Shown here: positions 16,150-26,900 of the stretch, one piece after another
Position numbering within the stretch: position 1 is the first letter of the stretch
Layout: each line of letters opens with the position of its first letter
NCBI GenBank assembly: GCA_023388255.1
Contig: JAEWGO010000013.1
Coordinates: 1 to 64,000, forward strand
Length of the DNA stretch: 64,000 nucleotides
Origin: Pseudomonadota bacterium
Lineage (GTDB): Bacteria > Pseudomonadota > Gammaproteobacteria > Xanthomonadales > Rhodanobacteraceae
Direction of reading: 5' to 3'
Program-made: the position numbers and the translations under genes
Notes under the pieces: model-generated
What the model was told of the DNA's origin: nothing
Databases searched by the model: none
What the model saw: the letters and a program-made list of their open reading frames with translations, nothing else

Positions 16150-18570
16150 TCAATCGTTTCGTGCGCTCGGCGAGGCCCGATCGGCGACGGGCGGACACGT
16201 TGGATCCTGCTCGCCGCCGCGGGCCGGCGCCGATGCATGCAGCCGCACGTCCTGCGGCGACGACAGCGCGACCCCTTCCTCCCGCAACCGCGCGAGGATG
16301 TCGAACAGAAGATCACTGCGCACCGATCCGGACTGGCGCGGATTGCCCACGTAGGCGACCGCGATGAAGACCAGCGATCCACCCTCGATGCCATCCAGCA
16401 ACACGCTCGGCGCCGGCGTCGGCAAAACGGCCGCATGGCGACCAAGCGCGGCAGCGATGACCCGGCGCACACGCTCGGCGTCGCTGCCGAGCGGCAGCGG
16501 CAAGCGCAGGCGCACGCGACCCTCGGCACCGGCCAAGGTCACGTTGCGCACACTCTTGGTGATCAGCTCGGAGTTCGGCACGATCACGGTCGAACGATCG
16601 CCCAACTGGATCTCGGTCGCGCGCACGTTAATGCGACGGATGTCGCCCTCGGTGTCGCCGAGCACGACCCAGTCGCCGACCTTGACCGGGCGCTCGATCA
16701 GCAGGATCAGCCCGGACACGAAGTTCTGCACCACGGCCTGCAAGCCGAAACCGATGCCCACCGACAACGCGCTGGCCACCCAGGTGATGCGCTCGAGACT
16801 GAAACCCAGCGCCGACAACGCGAACGCGAACACCACCACACCGCCGACATAGCCGAGCAGGGTCGTCACCGAGCTGCGCATGCCGGGGTCCAGCCGCGTG
16901 GTCGGCAGGTAGCGTGCAAGCAACCAGCGCTGCAGCGCGCGCACGGCGGCAACGCCAAGCAGGAACACGATGATCGCGGTGATCACTGCAGCGGACGTGA
17001 TCTCGATCTGGCCGATCTTGAGGCGACCGCCGGCCTGCGCCAGTCGTCCGAGCAGTTCACCCGGCCCGCTGCCGAGCGGTGCGAATGCGGCCGTCAACGC
17101 CAGCAGCACGGCACTTACGCGGAACAGACCCGAGCACAGCACCGCGAACTGATCGAGCAAGCGCGGCTCGATGCCGAATACCCGCTGCACCCACGATGCG
17201 CGAGACGACAGAAGCGTGGCGAACAAATCCTCGATCAAATGCACGAGCAGGTAGAACGTGCCCGCCAGGATGCCGAGTCCAACCATCTGCTTGGCGACCT
17301 GCTGCGCGAGCGCGACATAGCCGGTCAGCGCCGCCACGAGCGCAACGATCACACCGAGCCACGCCGCGGCGATGAAGAAGCCGATCCAGCTCGGGCGCCG
17401 CTGTGTTTCCACGTCCTCCTCGACCGGGACGGCGGTACGGCTGATGCACCACAGTCCCCAGCCGATCACGACACTGTAGAGCAGCGCAACGACGAGGCTG
17501 CCCGTCTTCGTCGCCGCTAGGCTCGCACCGATCAGGGTATTGACCTGGCGCTGCAGCAGACTGATCGCGACCACGCAACCGAGCAGGAACGGCAACGGGC
17601 GCAGCCGGTGCGCGACCTCGTCGGAAATCGGCGGCAAACGCCACGACGGACGCGCGGACGACAGCAATGCGCGGCCGAGACCGGCAACGAAACCGCTGAA
17701 CAGGACGATCCTGACCAGCGACTGCGCCAACGTCTTCTCGGCATCCGAGAATGCGCCGTGCCAATCAAATCCAATCACAATCGCCTGCGCGCCACCGCCG
17801 GCAAACACGGTGGCAACCACGACGACCGCGAATGCGAGGGCGGAGCGGCGCAAACGTCCTTGCGGCACCCGATCGGCAGTCAGGCGCATCAGCGCTCGTT
17901 CGGCCCACAGGCGCCCGAACACGATCAGGAACAAGCCGATGGCGAGGCCGGCCAGCGCGAACGGAAGATTGGGCGGCGACACGCCGTCGCGCAAGGCCGC
18001 GGCGACGCCATCGCGCAGGCCACGGAGGCGCGCGCGATCCTGCGCGAGGCTGTCGCCGATGTCACTCCAGAATGTGCTCGTCAGCGGTGACGCCGTGCGC
18101 TCGGACAAGCGTGCCTGGAAGCCTGCGCGACGCGCTTCGGCGAGCTCGCCAACGAGCTGCTGGCTGTCGACCGAAAGCAATTTGGCGCGCTTGATTTCCG
18201 CATCGAGCGCGGCCCGCTGCTTTTGCAGATCGTTGCGCTGTGCGGTGATGTCGGCCGCTTCGCCGACACCCTTGGCTGGCGGCGGACCGAGCTCGCTAAG
18301 GCGCGCATCGAGCGCAGCGAGCTTCGGCGTGCGATCGGCGACCACCGCATCGGCCTGCGTGGCGATCGCCGTGGCAGCATCACGGAAGCCGGCGAGATGC
18401 GCATCATCGAGATCGGCTGCACCGAGCTGCTTGCGGATATCGGTGATCTGCTGACGTGCGTCGTCGAACGATTTGGTCGAGTCTGGCGCCTGTGCGACGA
18501 CGGGCACCGCGACAAACGCCACGGCGATGAAGAAGGCGAGACGGGCGAGAACAGACATGGCGCGCATCAT
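16150..18570 (-). CDS. Large mechanosensitive channel of the MscS family with DUF3772 domain
   Basis: About 806 residues. A cluster of three Met codons (18570, 18567, 18558) makes the exact start uncertain; all precede a clear signal peptide (LARLAFFIAVAFVAVPVVAQA). A periplasmic coiled-coil/DUF3772 region (about 25-190) leads to around ten membrane helices, then the MscS pore and beta domain (about 560-700: VASALSVGIGFGLQAVVQNFVSG, the Gly-rich pore helix, and IERPVKVGDWVVLGDTEGDI). This is the MscK/YbiO-like architecture that opens under hypo-osmotic stress. It is first in a likely operon with the zinc protease and rimK. Confidence 0.9.
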   Translation of the reverse strand: MMRAMSVLARLAFFIAVAFVAVPVVAQAPDSTKSFDDARQQITDIRKQLGAADLDDAHLAGFRDAATAIATQADAVVADRTPKLAALDARLSELGPPPAKGVGEAADITAQRNDLQKQRAALDAEIKRAKLLSVDSQQLVGELAEARRAGFQARLSERTASPLTSTFWSDIGDSLAQDRARLRGLRDGVAAALRDGVSPPNLPFALAGLAIGLFLIVFGRLWAERALMRLTADRVPQGRLRRSALAFAVVVVATVFAGGGAQAIVIGFDWHGAFSDAEKTLAQSLVRIVLFSGFVAGLGRALLSSARPSWRLPPISDEVAHRLRPLPFLLGCVVAISLLQRQVNTLIGASLAATKTGSLVVALLYSVVIGWGLWCISRTAVPVEEDVETQRRPSWIGFFIAAAWLGVIVALVAALTGYVALAQQVAKQMVGLGILAGTFYLLVHLIEDLFATLLSSRASWVQRVFGIEPRLLDQFAVLCSGLFRVSAVLLALTAAFAPLGSGPGELLGRLAQAGGRLKIGQIEITSAAVITAIIVFLLGVAAVRALQRWLLARYLPTTRLDPGMRSSVTTLLGYVGGVVVFAFALSALGFSLERITWVASALSVGIGFGLQAVVQNFVSGLILLIERPVKVGDWVVLGDTEGDIRRINVRATEIQLGDRSTVIVPNSELITKSVRNVTLAGAEGRVRLRLPLPLGSDAERVRRVIAAALGRHAAVLPTPAPSVLLDGIEGGSLVFIAVAYVGNPRQSGSVRSDLLFDILARLREEGVALSSPQDVRLHASAPARGGEQDPTCPPVADRASPSARND

Positions 18571-18639
18571 CGAAGCGCGTCCGGCAAGCGTCAATCGATC
18601 GTACGTCGACGATTCGGTTCGGCTTCAGGCATGCTCAGG

Positions 18640-19749
18640 TCATTGCTGCGTGAACACGTCGTCGCCGAACGTCGGCAAGCCGGGCGCGCCAGCGTAGCCG
18701 AGCGGCGCAAGACCGAAATTGTCTTCGGTCCAGCGCAGCAGCGAATAGTGGTTGTATGACCGATCGGAGATGCGACCGGGCGCGATCGACGGCGCGATCA
18801 GCAAGGCGCCGATACGGCCGCCACCGGGACCGTCGAGCCCGGGCAGCCGACCTCCGGCAAGGCCACGCTCGCCGCAACACGCCCTGCTGTCGAGCATGCC
18901 TTCGTCGAACGTGATCAGGAGCAGGCCGTCCCGCTTGAACGCCGGCGCCGCGAGGATGCGCGGCACCCATTCGCGCAGGAAACCATCGGCCGACTCGAGT
19001 CCGCCGGGTTCGCCGTTCCTGCATGGAAGATCGTGGCCGTCGTGGCACAGGTTCGGCGAAATGAACACGTAGTTCGGCGTGCTCTCGATGCGCTCGAGAT
19101 CGCGCGGCAACGCATCGAGGTTGACGACATGGCGTTCACAGCGCGCGCGGTCGTCGATGATCGAATGGAAGTACACGAACGGATTGTGCTTGGCCGCGTA
19201 CTGGTCGACCGGCGTGGCGCGGTTGGTCACATCATGTTCGCCGATCGCGACATGGCCGCAGGTCGCGGACTCGCGCGATGGATCCTTGCCCATGTCTTCC
19301 ATGTAGCCGCGCCAGTCGAGACCGGCGCCTTCGAGCTGGTCGGGCAAGGTCTTGACGATGGCTGGATAGACGCAGCCTTCGCCGCGCAATTGACCGCCCG
19401 CGTCAAGCTCCGATGCGCTGGCGACGAACTCGCTGAAGACGCGGCAGTCCGCCTGCGTCGCGGGATTCGGCGCCTGCCCGCTGATCATCGCCAGGTAGTT
19501 ATCGAGGCTGAGGTGGCCGATGCCGAAGTACTGGCGCAGCAGCACGCCCCGCGCGGTCAGCTCGCGGGCGAGATACGGCGCCGGCGAATCCTTGCCGAAC
19601 GTGCGCTCGAACGGTTCGTTCTCCAGCACGATGACGAACACATGGCCGATGCGCGGCGCGACCGCTGGCCTCGTCGGCGGCGCGGCGACGCAGCCGCCGA
19701 GAAGCGCCGCCGCGAGGATCGCCGAGACGATGCCGCGCGATTGACGCAT
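18640..19749 (-). CDS. Lipoprotein phosphoesterase (PF04185-like, alkaline phosphatase fold)
   Basis: 369 residues. The signal peptide ends in a lipobox, LLGGC, so the mature protein is lipid-anchored. The core begins HVFVIVLENEPFERTFG, the metal-site start of the phosphoesterase/acid phosphatase family, and continues with GIGHLSLDNYLAMISGQAPN, TPNYVFISPNLCHDGHD and LLITFDEG. These supply the Asp, Asn, Asp and His ligands expected. ATG 19749 lies 2 bases after the aceE stop, so translation is coupled to aceE. Phospholipase C or acid phosphatase activity is possible; the substrate is not evident. Its link with pyruvate dehydrogenase is unexplained. Confidence 0.85.
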   Translation of the reverse strand: MRQSRGIVSAILAAALLGGCVAAPPTRPAVAPRIGHVFVIVLENEPFERTFGKDSPAPYLARELTARGVLLRQYFGIGHLSLDNYLAMISGQAPNPATQADCRVFSEFVASASELDAGGQLRGEGCVYPAIVKTLPDQLEGAGLDWRGYMEDMGKDPSRESATCGHVAIGEHDVTNRATPVDQYAAKHNPFVYFHSIIDDRARCERHVVNLDALPRDLERIESTPNYVFISPNLCHDGHDLPCRNGEPGGLESADGFLREWVPRILAAPAFKRDGLLLITFDEGMLDSRACCGERGLAGGRLPGLDGPGGGRIGALLIAPSIAPGRISDRSYNHYSLLRWTEDNFGLAPLGYAGAPGLPTFGDDVFTQQ

Positions 19750-19751
19750 CG

Positions 19752-22445
19752 TCACACCGTGGTCGGGTTCGGCTTGTCCGGGTCGAGCTTGTACTGTTTG
19801 ATCGCGCGCGCGACGTCCTCGGGATTCATCTTGCCCTCGGCGGCGAGCGCAGCAATCGCCGCTTGCGCGATCCAGTAGCGGTCGACCTCGAAGAATCCGC
19901 GCAGATGGGCGCGCGTGTCGCTGCGGCCGTAGCCGTCGGTGCCGAGCACCGCATAGCGCATGCCGTCCGGCATGAACGCGCGGATCTGGTCGGCATATTC
20001 GCGCACGTAGTCGGTTGCCGCGATCGCCGGGCCGCCACGGCCTTCGAGGCACGCGGTCACGTGCGCCTTGCGCGGCTTCTTGTCGAGCGGATGCAGGCGG
20101 TTCCAGCGCTCGACGTCGAAGCCGTCGCGGCGCAGTTCGGTGAAGCTCGGGCACGACCAGATGTCGCTGGCGACGCCGAAATCCTTCTCCAGCAGTTCCG
20201 CCGCGGCAATCACCTCGCGCAGGATCGTGCCGCTGCCGAGCAGTTGCACGCGCGGCTCGTTCTTCTTCGGCTTGCCGCCGTCCCTGAACAGGTACATGCC
20301 CTTGATGATGTCGCCCTCGACGCCGGCCGGCATGTCCGGATGCGCGTAGTTCTCGTTCATCACGGTGACGTAGTAGTACACGTCTTCCTGCTCCTGCAGC
20401 ATGCGGCGCGAGCCGTCCTGCAGGATTACCGCGACCTCGTACGAGAAGGTCGGGTCATACGCGCGGCAGTTCGGGATCGTGCCGGCCATCAGGTGCGAAT
20501 GGCCGTCCTCGTGCTGCAGGCCCTCGCCGTTCAGCGTGGTGCGGCCAGCGGTGCCGCCGACCAGGAAGCCGCGCGAGCGCATGTCGCCGGCGGCCCAGGC
20601 GAGATCGCCGACGCGCTGGAAGCCGAACATCGAGTAGTAGATGTAGAACGGCAGCATCGGCACATTGCTGACCGAGTAGCTCGATGCCGCGGCCATCCAT
20701 GCACTCATCGCGCCGGGTTCACTGATGCCTTCCTGCAGCACCTGGCCCTTCTGGTCCTCGCGGTAGTACATCAACTGGTCTGCGTCGACCGGCTTGTACT
20801 TCTGGCCGAACGGCGCATAGATGCCGATCTGGCGGAACATGCCTTCCATGCCGAACGTGCGCGCCTCGTCGGCGACGATCGGCACCACGTGCGGCGCGAG
20901 CTGCTTGTCGCGCAGCAGCAGGTTCATGCCGCGCACGAACGCCATCGTGGTCGAGATCTCGCGCTCGCCGCTGCCTTTGGTGATCTGCTCGAATGCCGCG
21001 AGGTCCGGCACCGCGATCGACGAACTCTTCGTGCGCCGCTGCGGCAGGAATCCGCCGAGCGCCTTGCGCCGCTCCAGCATGTACTCGACTTCCGGCGAAT
21101 CCTTGCCCGGGTGGTAATACGGCACGTCCTTGAGCTTGTCGTCGGCGACCGGGATATTGAAGCGGTCGCGGAAGTGACGCACGGCATCTTCGTCGAGCTT
21201 CTTTTGCTGGTGCGTCGGATTCTGCGATTCGCCGGCCGCGCCCATGCCGTAGCCCTTGACCGTCTTGGCCAGGATCACGGTCGGCATGCCCTTGGTGTTC
21301 ACGGCCTGATGGTACGCAGCGTAGACCTTGTGCGGATCGTGGCCACCGCGGTTCAGGCGCCAGATGTCGTCGTCGGACAAATTCGCGACCAGTTCGCGCG
21401 TCTCCGGGTACTTGCCGAAGAAATGCTCGCGCGTGTAGGCGCCGCCGAATGCCTTGCAGTTCTGGTACTCGCCATCGACGGTTTCCATCATGACCTTGCG
21501 CAGCTTGCCGCTGGTATCGCGCGCGAGCAGCGGATCCCAGTAGCTGCCCCAGACCAGCTTGATCACGTTCCAGTCGGCGCCGCGGAAGTTGCCTTCCAGC
21601 TCCTGGATGATCTTGCCGTTGCCACGCACCGGACCGTCCAGGCGCTGCAGGTTGCAGTTGATCACGAAGATGAGGTTATCGAGACCCTCGCGTCCGGCCA
21701 GCGAAATCGCGCCGAGCGATTCGGGCTCGTCGGTCTCGCCGTCGCCGAGGAAGCACCACACCTTGCGGTCGCTCGGCGCGATCAGGCCGCGGTTTTCCAG
21801 GTACTTCATGAAGTGCGCCTGGTAGATCGCCTGCAGCGGGCCGAGACCCATCGACACGGTCGGCACCTGCCAGTATTCCGGCATCAGCCATGGATGCGGA
21901 TAGGAGCTCAGACCCCTGCCGTGCCCGGCGACTTCCATGCGGAACAGGTCGAGGCGGTCCTCGCCGATGCGGCCTTCGAGGAACGAGCGCGCATACACGC
22001 CCGGACTGGAGTGGCCCTGATGGAAGATCAGGTCGCCCGGATGACTCTCGCTCGGCGCGCGCCAGAAGTGGTTGAAGCCGACGTCGTACAGGGTCGCGCT
22101 GGAGGCGAAGCTCGCGATGTGGCCGCCGAGCTCGCCCGGCTTGCGATTCGCGCGCACCACCATCGCCATTGCGTTCCAGCGAATCAGCGAGCGGATCTTC
22201 CACTCCATCGCCGCGTCGCCCGGCGAGCGCGCCTCCAGATGCGGGGGAATGGTATTGACGTACTCGGTGGTCGGATCGAACGGCAGGTAGCCGCCGGCGC
22301 GACGGGTCTCGTCGACCATGCGCTCCAGCAGGAAGTGCGCGCGATCGGTGCCATCGGCATGGATGACGCCCTTCAGTGCGTCGGTCCATTCCTGCGTCTC
22401 GACCGGATCGAGGTCCTGGTCGAGAATGTCGTTGAGCTGGTTCAT
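19752..22445 (-). CDS. aceE: Pyruvate dehydrogenase E1 component (homodimeric type)
   Basis: Thiamin-diphosphate enzyme that decarboxylates pyruvate in the pyruvate dehydrogenase complex. The 897-residue product matches the single-chain AceE of gammaproteobacteria. The ATG at 22445 follows GGAGATATC. Visible are the early segment GGHIASFASSATLY, HFWRA, the ThDP/Mg motif GDGETDEPESLG ... FVINCNLQRLDGPV, and the C-terminal half with RDGGKPKKNEPRVQLLGSGTILREV. The E2 and E3 genes are not adjacent; instead a lipoprotein phosphoesterase follows after 2 bases. It is transcribed away from the GH18 gene. Confidence 0.97.
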   Translation of the reverse strand: MNQLNDILDQDLDPVETQEWTDALKGVIHADGTDRAHFLLERMVDETRRAGGYLPFDPTTEYVNTIPPHLEARSPGDAAMEWKIRSLIRWNAMAMVVRANRKPGELGGHIASFASSATLYDVGFNHFWRAPSESHPGDLIFHQGHSSPGVYARSFLEGRIGEDRLDLFRMEVAGHGRGLSSYPHPWLMPEYWQVPTVSMGLGPLQAIYQAHFMKYLENRGLIAPSDRKVWCFLGDGETDEPESLGAISLAGREGLDNLIFVINCNLQRLDGPVRGNGKIIQELEGNFRGADWNVIKLVWGSYWDPLLARDTSGKLRKVMMETVDGEYQNCKAFGGAYTREHFFGKYPETRELVANLSDDDIWRLNRGGHDPHKVYAAYHQAVNTKGMPTVILAKTVKGYGMGAAGESQNPTHQQKKLDEDAVRHFRDRFNIPVADDKLKDVPYYHPGKDSPEVEYMLERRKALGGFLPQRRTKSSSIAVPDLAAFEQITKGSGEREISTTMAFVRGMNLLLRDKQLAPHVVPIVADEARTFGMEGMFRQIGIYAPFGQKYKPVDADQLMYYREDQKGQVLQEGISEPGAMSAWMAAASSYSVSNVPMLPFYIYYSMFGFQRVGDLAWAAGDMRSRGFLVGGTAGRTTLNGEGLQHEDGHSHLMAGTIPNCRAYDPTFSYEVAVILQDGSRRMLQEQEDVYYYVTVMNENYAHPDMPAGVEGDIIKGMYLFRDGGKPKKNEPRVQLLGSGTILREVIAAAELLEKDFGVASDIWSCPSFTELRRDGFDVERWNRLHPLDKKPRKAHVTACLEGRGGPAIAATDYVREYADQIRAFMPDGMRYAVLGTDGYGRSDTRAHLRGFFEVDRYWIAQAAIAALAAEGKMNPEDVARAIKQYKLDPDKPNPTTV

Positions 22446-22726
22446 CGTGGATATCTCCGGGCGAACGGGATGTCGGTCGCATGAGCGGGACCGATGGCAT
22501 CGCCCGCACCGATCCCTGATCGGCGCGGCGATTGCGTTGCCATCCAGTTTAGCGGGCCGGCGCGTTTGCCGCATGCATGGCGCCCACGTCACGCTGACGC
22601 ACGCGCATTCGATGAAACGAAACCTGCGTGCGGCCGGCAACAGCCGTTGCGGGCGCAGTCGCCATTCCACCGCGCGCCCGCCTGCCAGACTGAGATGACA
22701 ACTTTGACACCGACGGGGGATCGGCC

Positions 22727-23884
22727 ATGGAAACACGTCTGCGCTTTCGAGGATGCCTGCTCGGGCTGTACGCCGCCATTGCGCCCATCGCGCTCGCCAC
22801 CGCAGCATCGGGCGACTCGATATTCGTCGACGGTTTCGAGCCGACACGCTGGGTCGCCGGCTACTACGTCGGCTATGAGCGTGATTTGTACCCCGTCGCA
22901 GAGCTGGACTTCAGCGCGATCACGCACTTGATGGTCGGGCGCGTGCGACCGAAGGTCGACGGCAATCTGTACACCGATTTCGATATCGACGCGGTGGAAG
23001 GCCGGCTCTGGGCGAAGTCGGCGACGGCCGCCGCGCACGCGGCCGGACGCAAGACGGTGCTGATGGTCGGCGGCGACGGCGAAATCGACGGCTGGCGCGG
23101 AGCCGCGAGTCCGGCACATCGAGCCGGCTTCGTTGCGAACCTGCTCGCCGCAGCCGACCAGCTCGGCTTCGACGGACTCGATCTCGACTGGGAACCGCTT
23201 GAAGACAGCGATCGCCCGAACTTCCAGGCGCTCGCCCAGGCGCTGCGCGCCGCGCGGCCGGGCCTGATCCTTACCGTGCCGGTCGGCTGGATCAACGCGA
23301 ACTTCGCCGATCCGCCGGACCCTTTCTGGGGCCAGGTTTCACCGCTGTTCGACCGCATCAACATCATGAGCTACGGCATGGCCGGCCCGTGGGGCTGGTT
23401 GAGCTGGCACAGCTCGGCGTTGTCCGGCGAAGCCGGCCTGACGCCAACGTCGGTTGAAAGCAGCGTCGGCTACTACCTCGCATCCGGCGTGCCGCAAGCA
23501 CGGCTCGGCGTCGGCATCGGCTTCTACGGCAGCTGCTGGAATGGCGTGACCGCGCCACGCCAGGAAGGCGGCGACCTGCTCGCCGGCGATGGCGAAATGA
23601 GCTATCGCAACATCGTCGAAGGATACCTGCAGCCCAATCGACTGCATTGGGACGATCTTGCGAAGGTGCCGTATCTTGGTTCCGCAACACCGTTCGGCGC
23701 GCACCAATGCACCTTCGTCAGCTACGAAGACGCGCAGTCGATCGCCGAGAAGGGAGCCTACGTGCGCGAGCGGAATCTTGGCGGCACCATCATCTGGACG
23801 ATCGGCCAAGGCCACCTCCCCGGCCGTCCCGCCGGTCAGCGCGATCCGCTGCTCGACGCGGTGCGCGCAGCCTTCCTCGAGTAA
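22727..23884 (+). CDS. Secreted glycoside hydrolase family 18 (chitinase-like)
   Basis: 385 residues with a signal peptide (about 1-29). Right after it comes SIFVDGFEP (motif IFVDGFE at 32-38), shared with other exported proteins here. The TIM barrel follows: VAGYYVGYERD, a SxGG-like VLMVGGDGE, and the catalytic DGLDLDWE (149-156, Glu156 the proton donor), the full DxxDxDxE motif. Later come INIMSYGMAGPWG and LGGTIIWTIGQGH, typical final barrel strands. It should cleave chitin-like or other GlcNAc polymers outside the cell; activity on a specific polymer is not proven. It has no cellulose- or chitin-binding module. Its stop overlaps the T tract of the facing terminator. Confidence 0.88.
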   Translation: METRLRFRGCLLGLYAAIAPIALATAASGDSIFVDGFEPTRWVAGYYVGYERDLYPVAELDFSAITHLMVGRVRPKVDGNLYTDFDIDAVEGRLWAKSATAAAHAAGRKTVLMVGGDGEIDGWRGAASPAHRAGFVANLLAAADQLGFDGLDLDWEPLEDSDRPNFQALAQALRAARPGLILTVPVGWINANFADPPDPFWGQVSPLFDRINIMSYGMAGPWGWLSWHSSALSGEAGLTPTSVESSVGYYLASGVPQARLGVGIGFYGSCWNGVTAPRQEGGDLLAGDGEMSYRNIVEGYLQPNRLHWDDLAKVPYLGSATPFGAHQCTFVSYEDAQSIAEKGAYVRERNLGGTIIWTIGQGHLPGRPAGQRDPLLDAVRAAFLE

Positions 23885-23918
23885 AAAAAAAGCCATCCGC
23901 GAACATTCCGGATGGCTT
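23883..23918 (-). terminator. Intrinsic terminator of the giant DUF11-repeat gene
   Basis: AAGCCATCCG (23890-23899) pairs with CGGATGGCTT (23909-23918). In the minus direction a run of about nine T follows (A run at 23883-23891). It lies 60 bases after the minus-strand stop at 23979 and overlaps the stop codon of the facing GH18 gene. Confidence 0.85.
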
Positions 23919-23942
23919 GATGAAATCCTCTGCCGAGACACA

Positions 23943-23969
23943 CGACAGCCGGCTTTTGGCCGGCTGTCG
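23943..23969. terminator. Second strong hairpin at the end of the giant gene
   Basis: CGACAGCCGGC (23943-23953) and GCCGGCTGTCG (23959-23969) form a perfect 11-bp stem with a TTTTG loop, 10 bases after the stop of the giant gene. It makes a tandem arrangement with the T-tailed hairpin and may also stop readthrough from the GH18 side. Confidence 0.55.
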
Positions 23970-23978
23970 CATGCGTCA

Positions 23979-26900
23979 TCAGCGCCGCGTTCGGGCGCGG
24001 CGCGCGCCCACGCCGATCAGCAGCGCCATCATCGCGAGCAGGGCCCAACGCGCGTCGAGCGGCACCGGCGTGGCATCTGCCGGCGGTGCGGCAGGCGTCA
24101 CCACGGTCGTCGCACTTGAACTCGTGCGCGTCGTCTCGTTGCTGCCGACACTGGCGACATTGACCAGCTGACCGCTGAAGTTCGCCGCGATCGCGAAGAC
24201 GACGTTCGACACCACCACGCTCTGCCCCGGCGCGAGATCGCCGAGATCGCAGGGGAAGCCTGCGCTGCATGGCGCGCCCGCGGAGACGAAGCCGAGGCCC
24301 GCCGGCGGCGTGTCGTCGAGCAGCGCATGCGTCGCGGTGGCACTGCCGTTGTTGGTCACCGTGATCGTGTAGCTGACCGTCTGGCCCGCGGTTGCGGTGG
24401 CCGGCCCGATCTTGACGATCGCCAGCGCTGGCGCATTCGTCGGGGTGATCACCGTGCTCGTGCAATGCGCGGCCGCCGGGCAACTCGGATCGCCGCCGCC
24501 GATCACTGTCGCGGTATTCGTCAGCGAGGTGCCCGACGCCGCCGCCGTCGGTGTGACCGGAATCGTGAAGCTGGTCGACGCGCCGGGAGCGAAGCCCGCC
24601 GCGATCGTGCAGCTGACCTGCTGGGCCGCTGCCGAGCAATCGCCCGGCAGTGCGCCGATCGTCAGGCTCGCCGGCATGTTGTCGGTCACCGTAGCGGCGG
24701 CGGTCGTCGCCGCCGAGCCGGTGTTCGTCACCGTCAACGTGTAGCTCGCTGGCACACCGACCACGAAGCTCGCCGCACTCGCGGTCTTGACCAGCGTCAG
24801 CGACGCGGTATCGACCGGGGTGATCACCGTGCTCGTGCAATGCGCGGCCGCCGGGCAACTCGGATCGCCGCCGCCGATGACCGTCGCGGTGTTCGTCAGC
24901 GAGGTACCGCTTGCGGCTGCCGTCGGCGTGACCGGGATCGTGAAGCTCGTCGACGCTCCGGCCGCGAAGCCCGCCGCGATCGTGCAGCTGACCTGTTGGC
25001 CACTCGCTGTGCAATCCGCCGGCAAGGTGCCGATCGCCAGCGCCGCCGGCACGTCATCGCCGACGGTTGCCGCGGTGGTGGTCGCCGCCGAACCGGTGTT
25101 CGTCACCGTCAACGTGTAGCTCGCCGGCACGCCGACCACGAAGGCCGTCGCGCTGGCGGTCTTGACGATCGTCAATGCGGGCGCATCCGTCGGCGTGACC
25201 ACGGTGCTCGTGCAGTGCGCGGCGCCGGGGCAGCTCGGATCGCCGCCGCCGATGACGGTTGCGGTGTTGGTCAGCGAGCTGCCCGATGCAGCGGCCGTCG
25301 GCGTCACCGGAATCGTGAAGCTGGTCGACGCGCCGACCGCGAAGCCGGCCGCGATCTCGCAACTGACGTGTTGCGCGGACACGGCGCAGTCCGCCGGCAA
25401 GGTGCCGATCGTCAGGCTCGCCGGCACATCGTCCGAAACCGTGGCGATCGCGCTTGTCGCTGCCGAGCCGACGTTGGTGACCGTCAACGTGTAGCTCGCC
25501 GGCACGCCGACCACGAAGGCTGTCGAGCTTGCCGTCTTGACCAGTTCAAGCGCCGGCGCGTTCGTCGGCGTGACGACCGTGCTCGTGCAATGCGTCGCGC
25601 CCGGGCAGCTGGGATCGCCGCCGCCGATCACGGTGGCGGTGTTCGTCAGCGACGTGCCATTCGCGGCCGCCGTCGGCGTGACCGGAATCGTGAAGCTGGT
25701 CGATGCGCCCGGCGCGAAACCGGCCGCGATCGTGCAGCTCACCTGCTGGCCTGCCGCCGCGCAATCCGCCGGCATCGTGCCGAGCGTGAGCGCGGCCGGT
25801 ACGTCATCGCTGACGGTTGCCGCGGCGGTCGTCGCGGCCGAGCCGGTGTTGGTCACCGTCAGCGTGTAGCTTGCCGGCACGCCAACGACAAAGGTCGCTG
25901 CACTCGCGGTCTTGACCAGTTCCAGCGACGGCGCGTTGACCGGCGTGATGACTTCGCTGCTGCAATGTGTCGCGCCGGGGCAGCCTGGATCGCCGCCGCC
26001 GACCACCGTGGCGGTGTTCGTCAGCGAGCTGCCATTCGCGGCCGCCGTCGGCGTGACCGGAATCGTGAAGCTGACCGATGAACCTGCCGCGAAACCGGCT
26101 GCGATGGTGCAGGTGACCACTTGACCAGACACCGCGCAATCCGCCGGCATCGTGCCGAGCGTGAGTGCCGCCGGCATGGTGTCGCTGACGGTTGCCACCG
26201 CCGTCGTCGCCGCCGAACCGGTGTTCGTCACGGTCAGCGTGTAGCTCGCCGGTACGCCGACCACGAAGGTCGATGCGCTTGCGGTCTTGACGATCGTGAG
26301 TGCGGGCGCGTCCGTCGGCGTGACCACCGTGCTCGTGCAATGCGCGGCCGCCGGGCAGCTCGGGTCGCCGCCGCCGATCACCGTGGCGGTGTTCGTCAGC
26401 GACGTGCCATTCGCGGCCGCCGTCGGCGTGACCGGAATCGCGAAGCCGGTCGATGCGCCCGGCGCGAAGCCTGCCGCGATCGTGCAAGTGACCTGCTGTC
26501 CAGACGCCGTGCAATCCGCCGGCATGGCGCCGAGCGTGAGCGCAGCCGGCATGGTGTCGCTGATCGTCGCGACTGCCGTCGTCGCCGCCGAGCCGGTGTT
26601 CGTCACCGTCAGCGTGTAGCTCGCCGGCACGCCGACCACGAAGGTCGTCGCGCTTGCGGTCTTGACCAGCTCCAGCGACGGCGCATTGACCGGCGTGATG
26701 ATTTCGCTGCTGCAATGCACCGCGCCCGGACAGGTCGGATCACCGCCGCCGATGACGGTCGCGGTATTGGTCAGCGAGCTGCCGTTCGCGGCCGCCGTCG
26801 GCGTCACCGGGATCGTGAAGCTCGTCGACGCCCCCGCGGCGAGGCCCGCGGCGATCGTGCAGGTGACCACCTGGCCACTCGCACTGCAGTCCGCCGGCAT

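Noticed and set aside
19863..22484. Long plus-strand frame opposite aceE
   Set aside because: Antisense of a well-identified aceE gene; amino acid composition is not protein-like.
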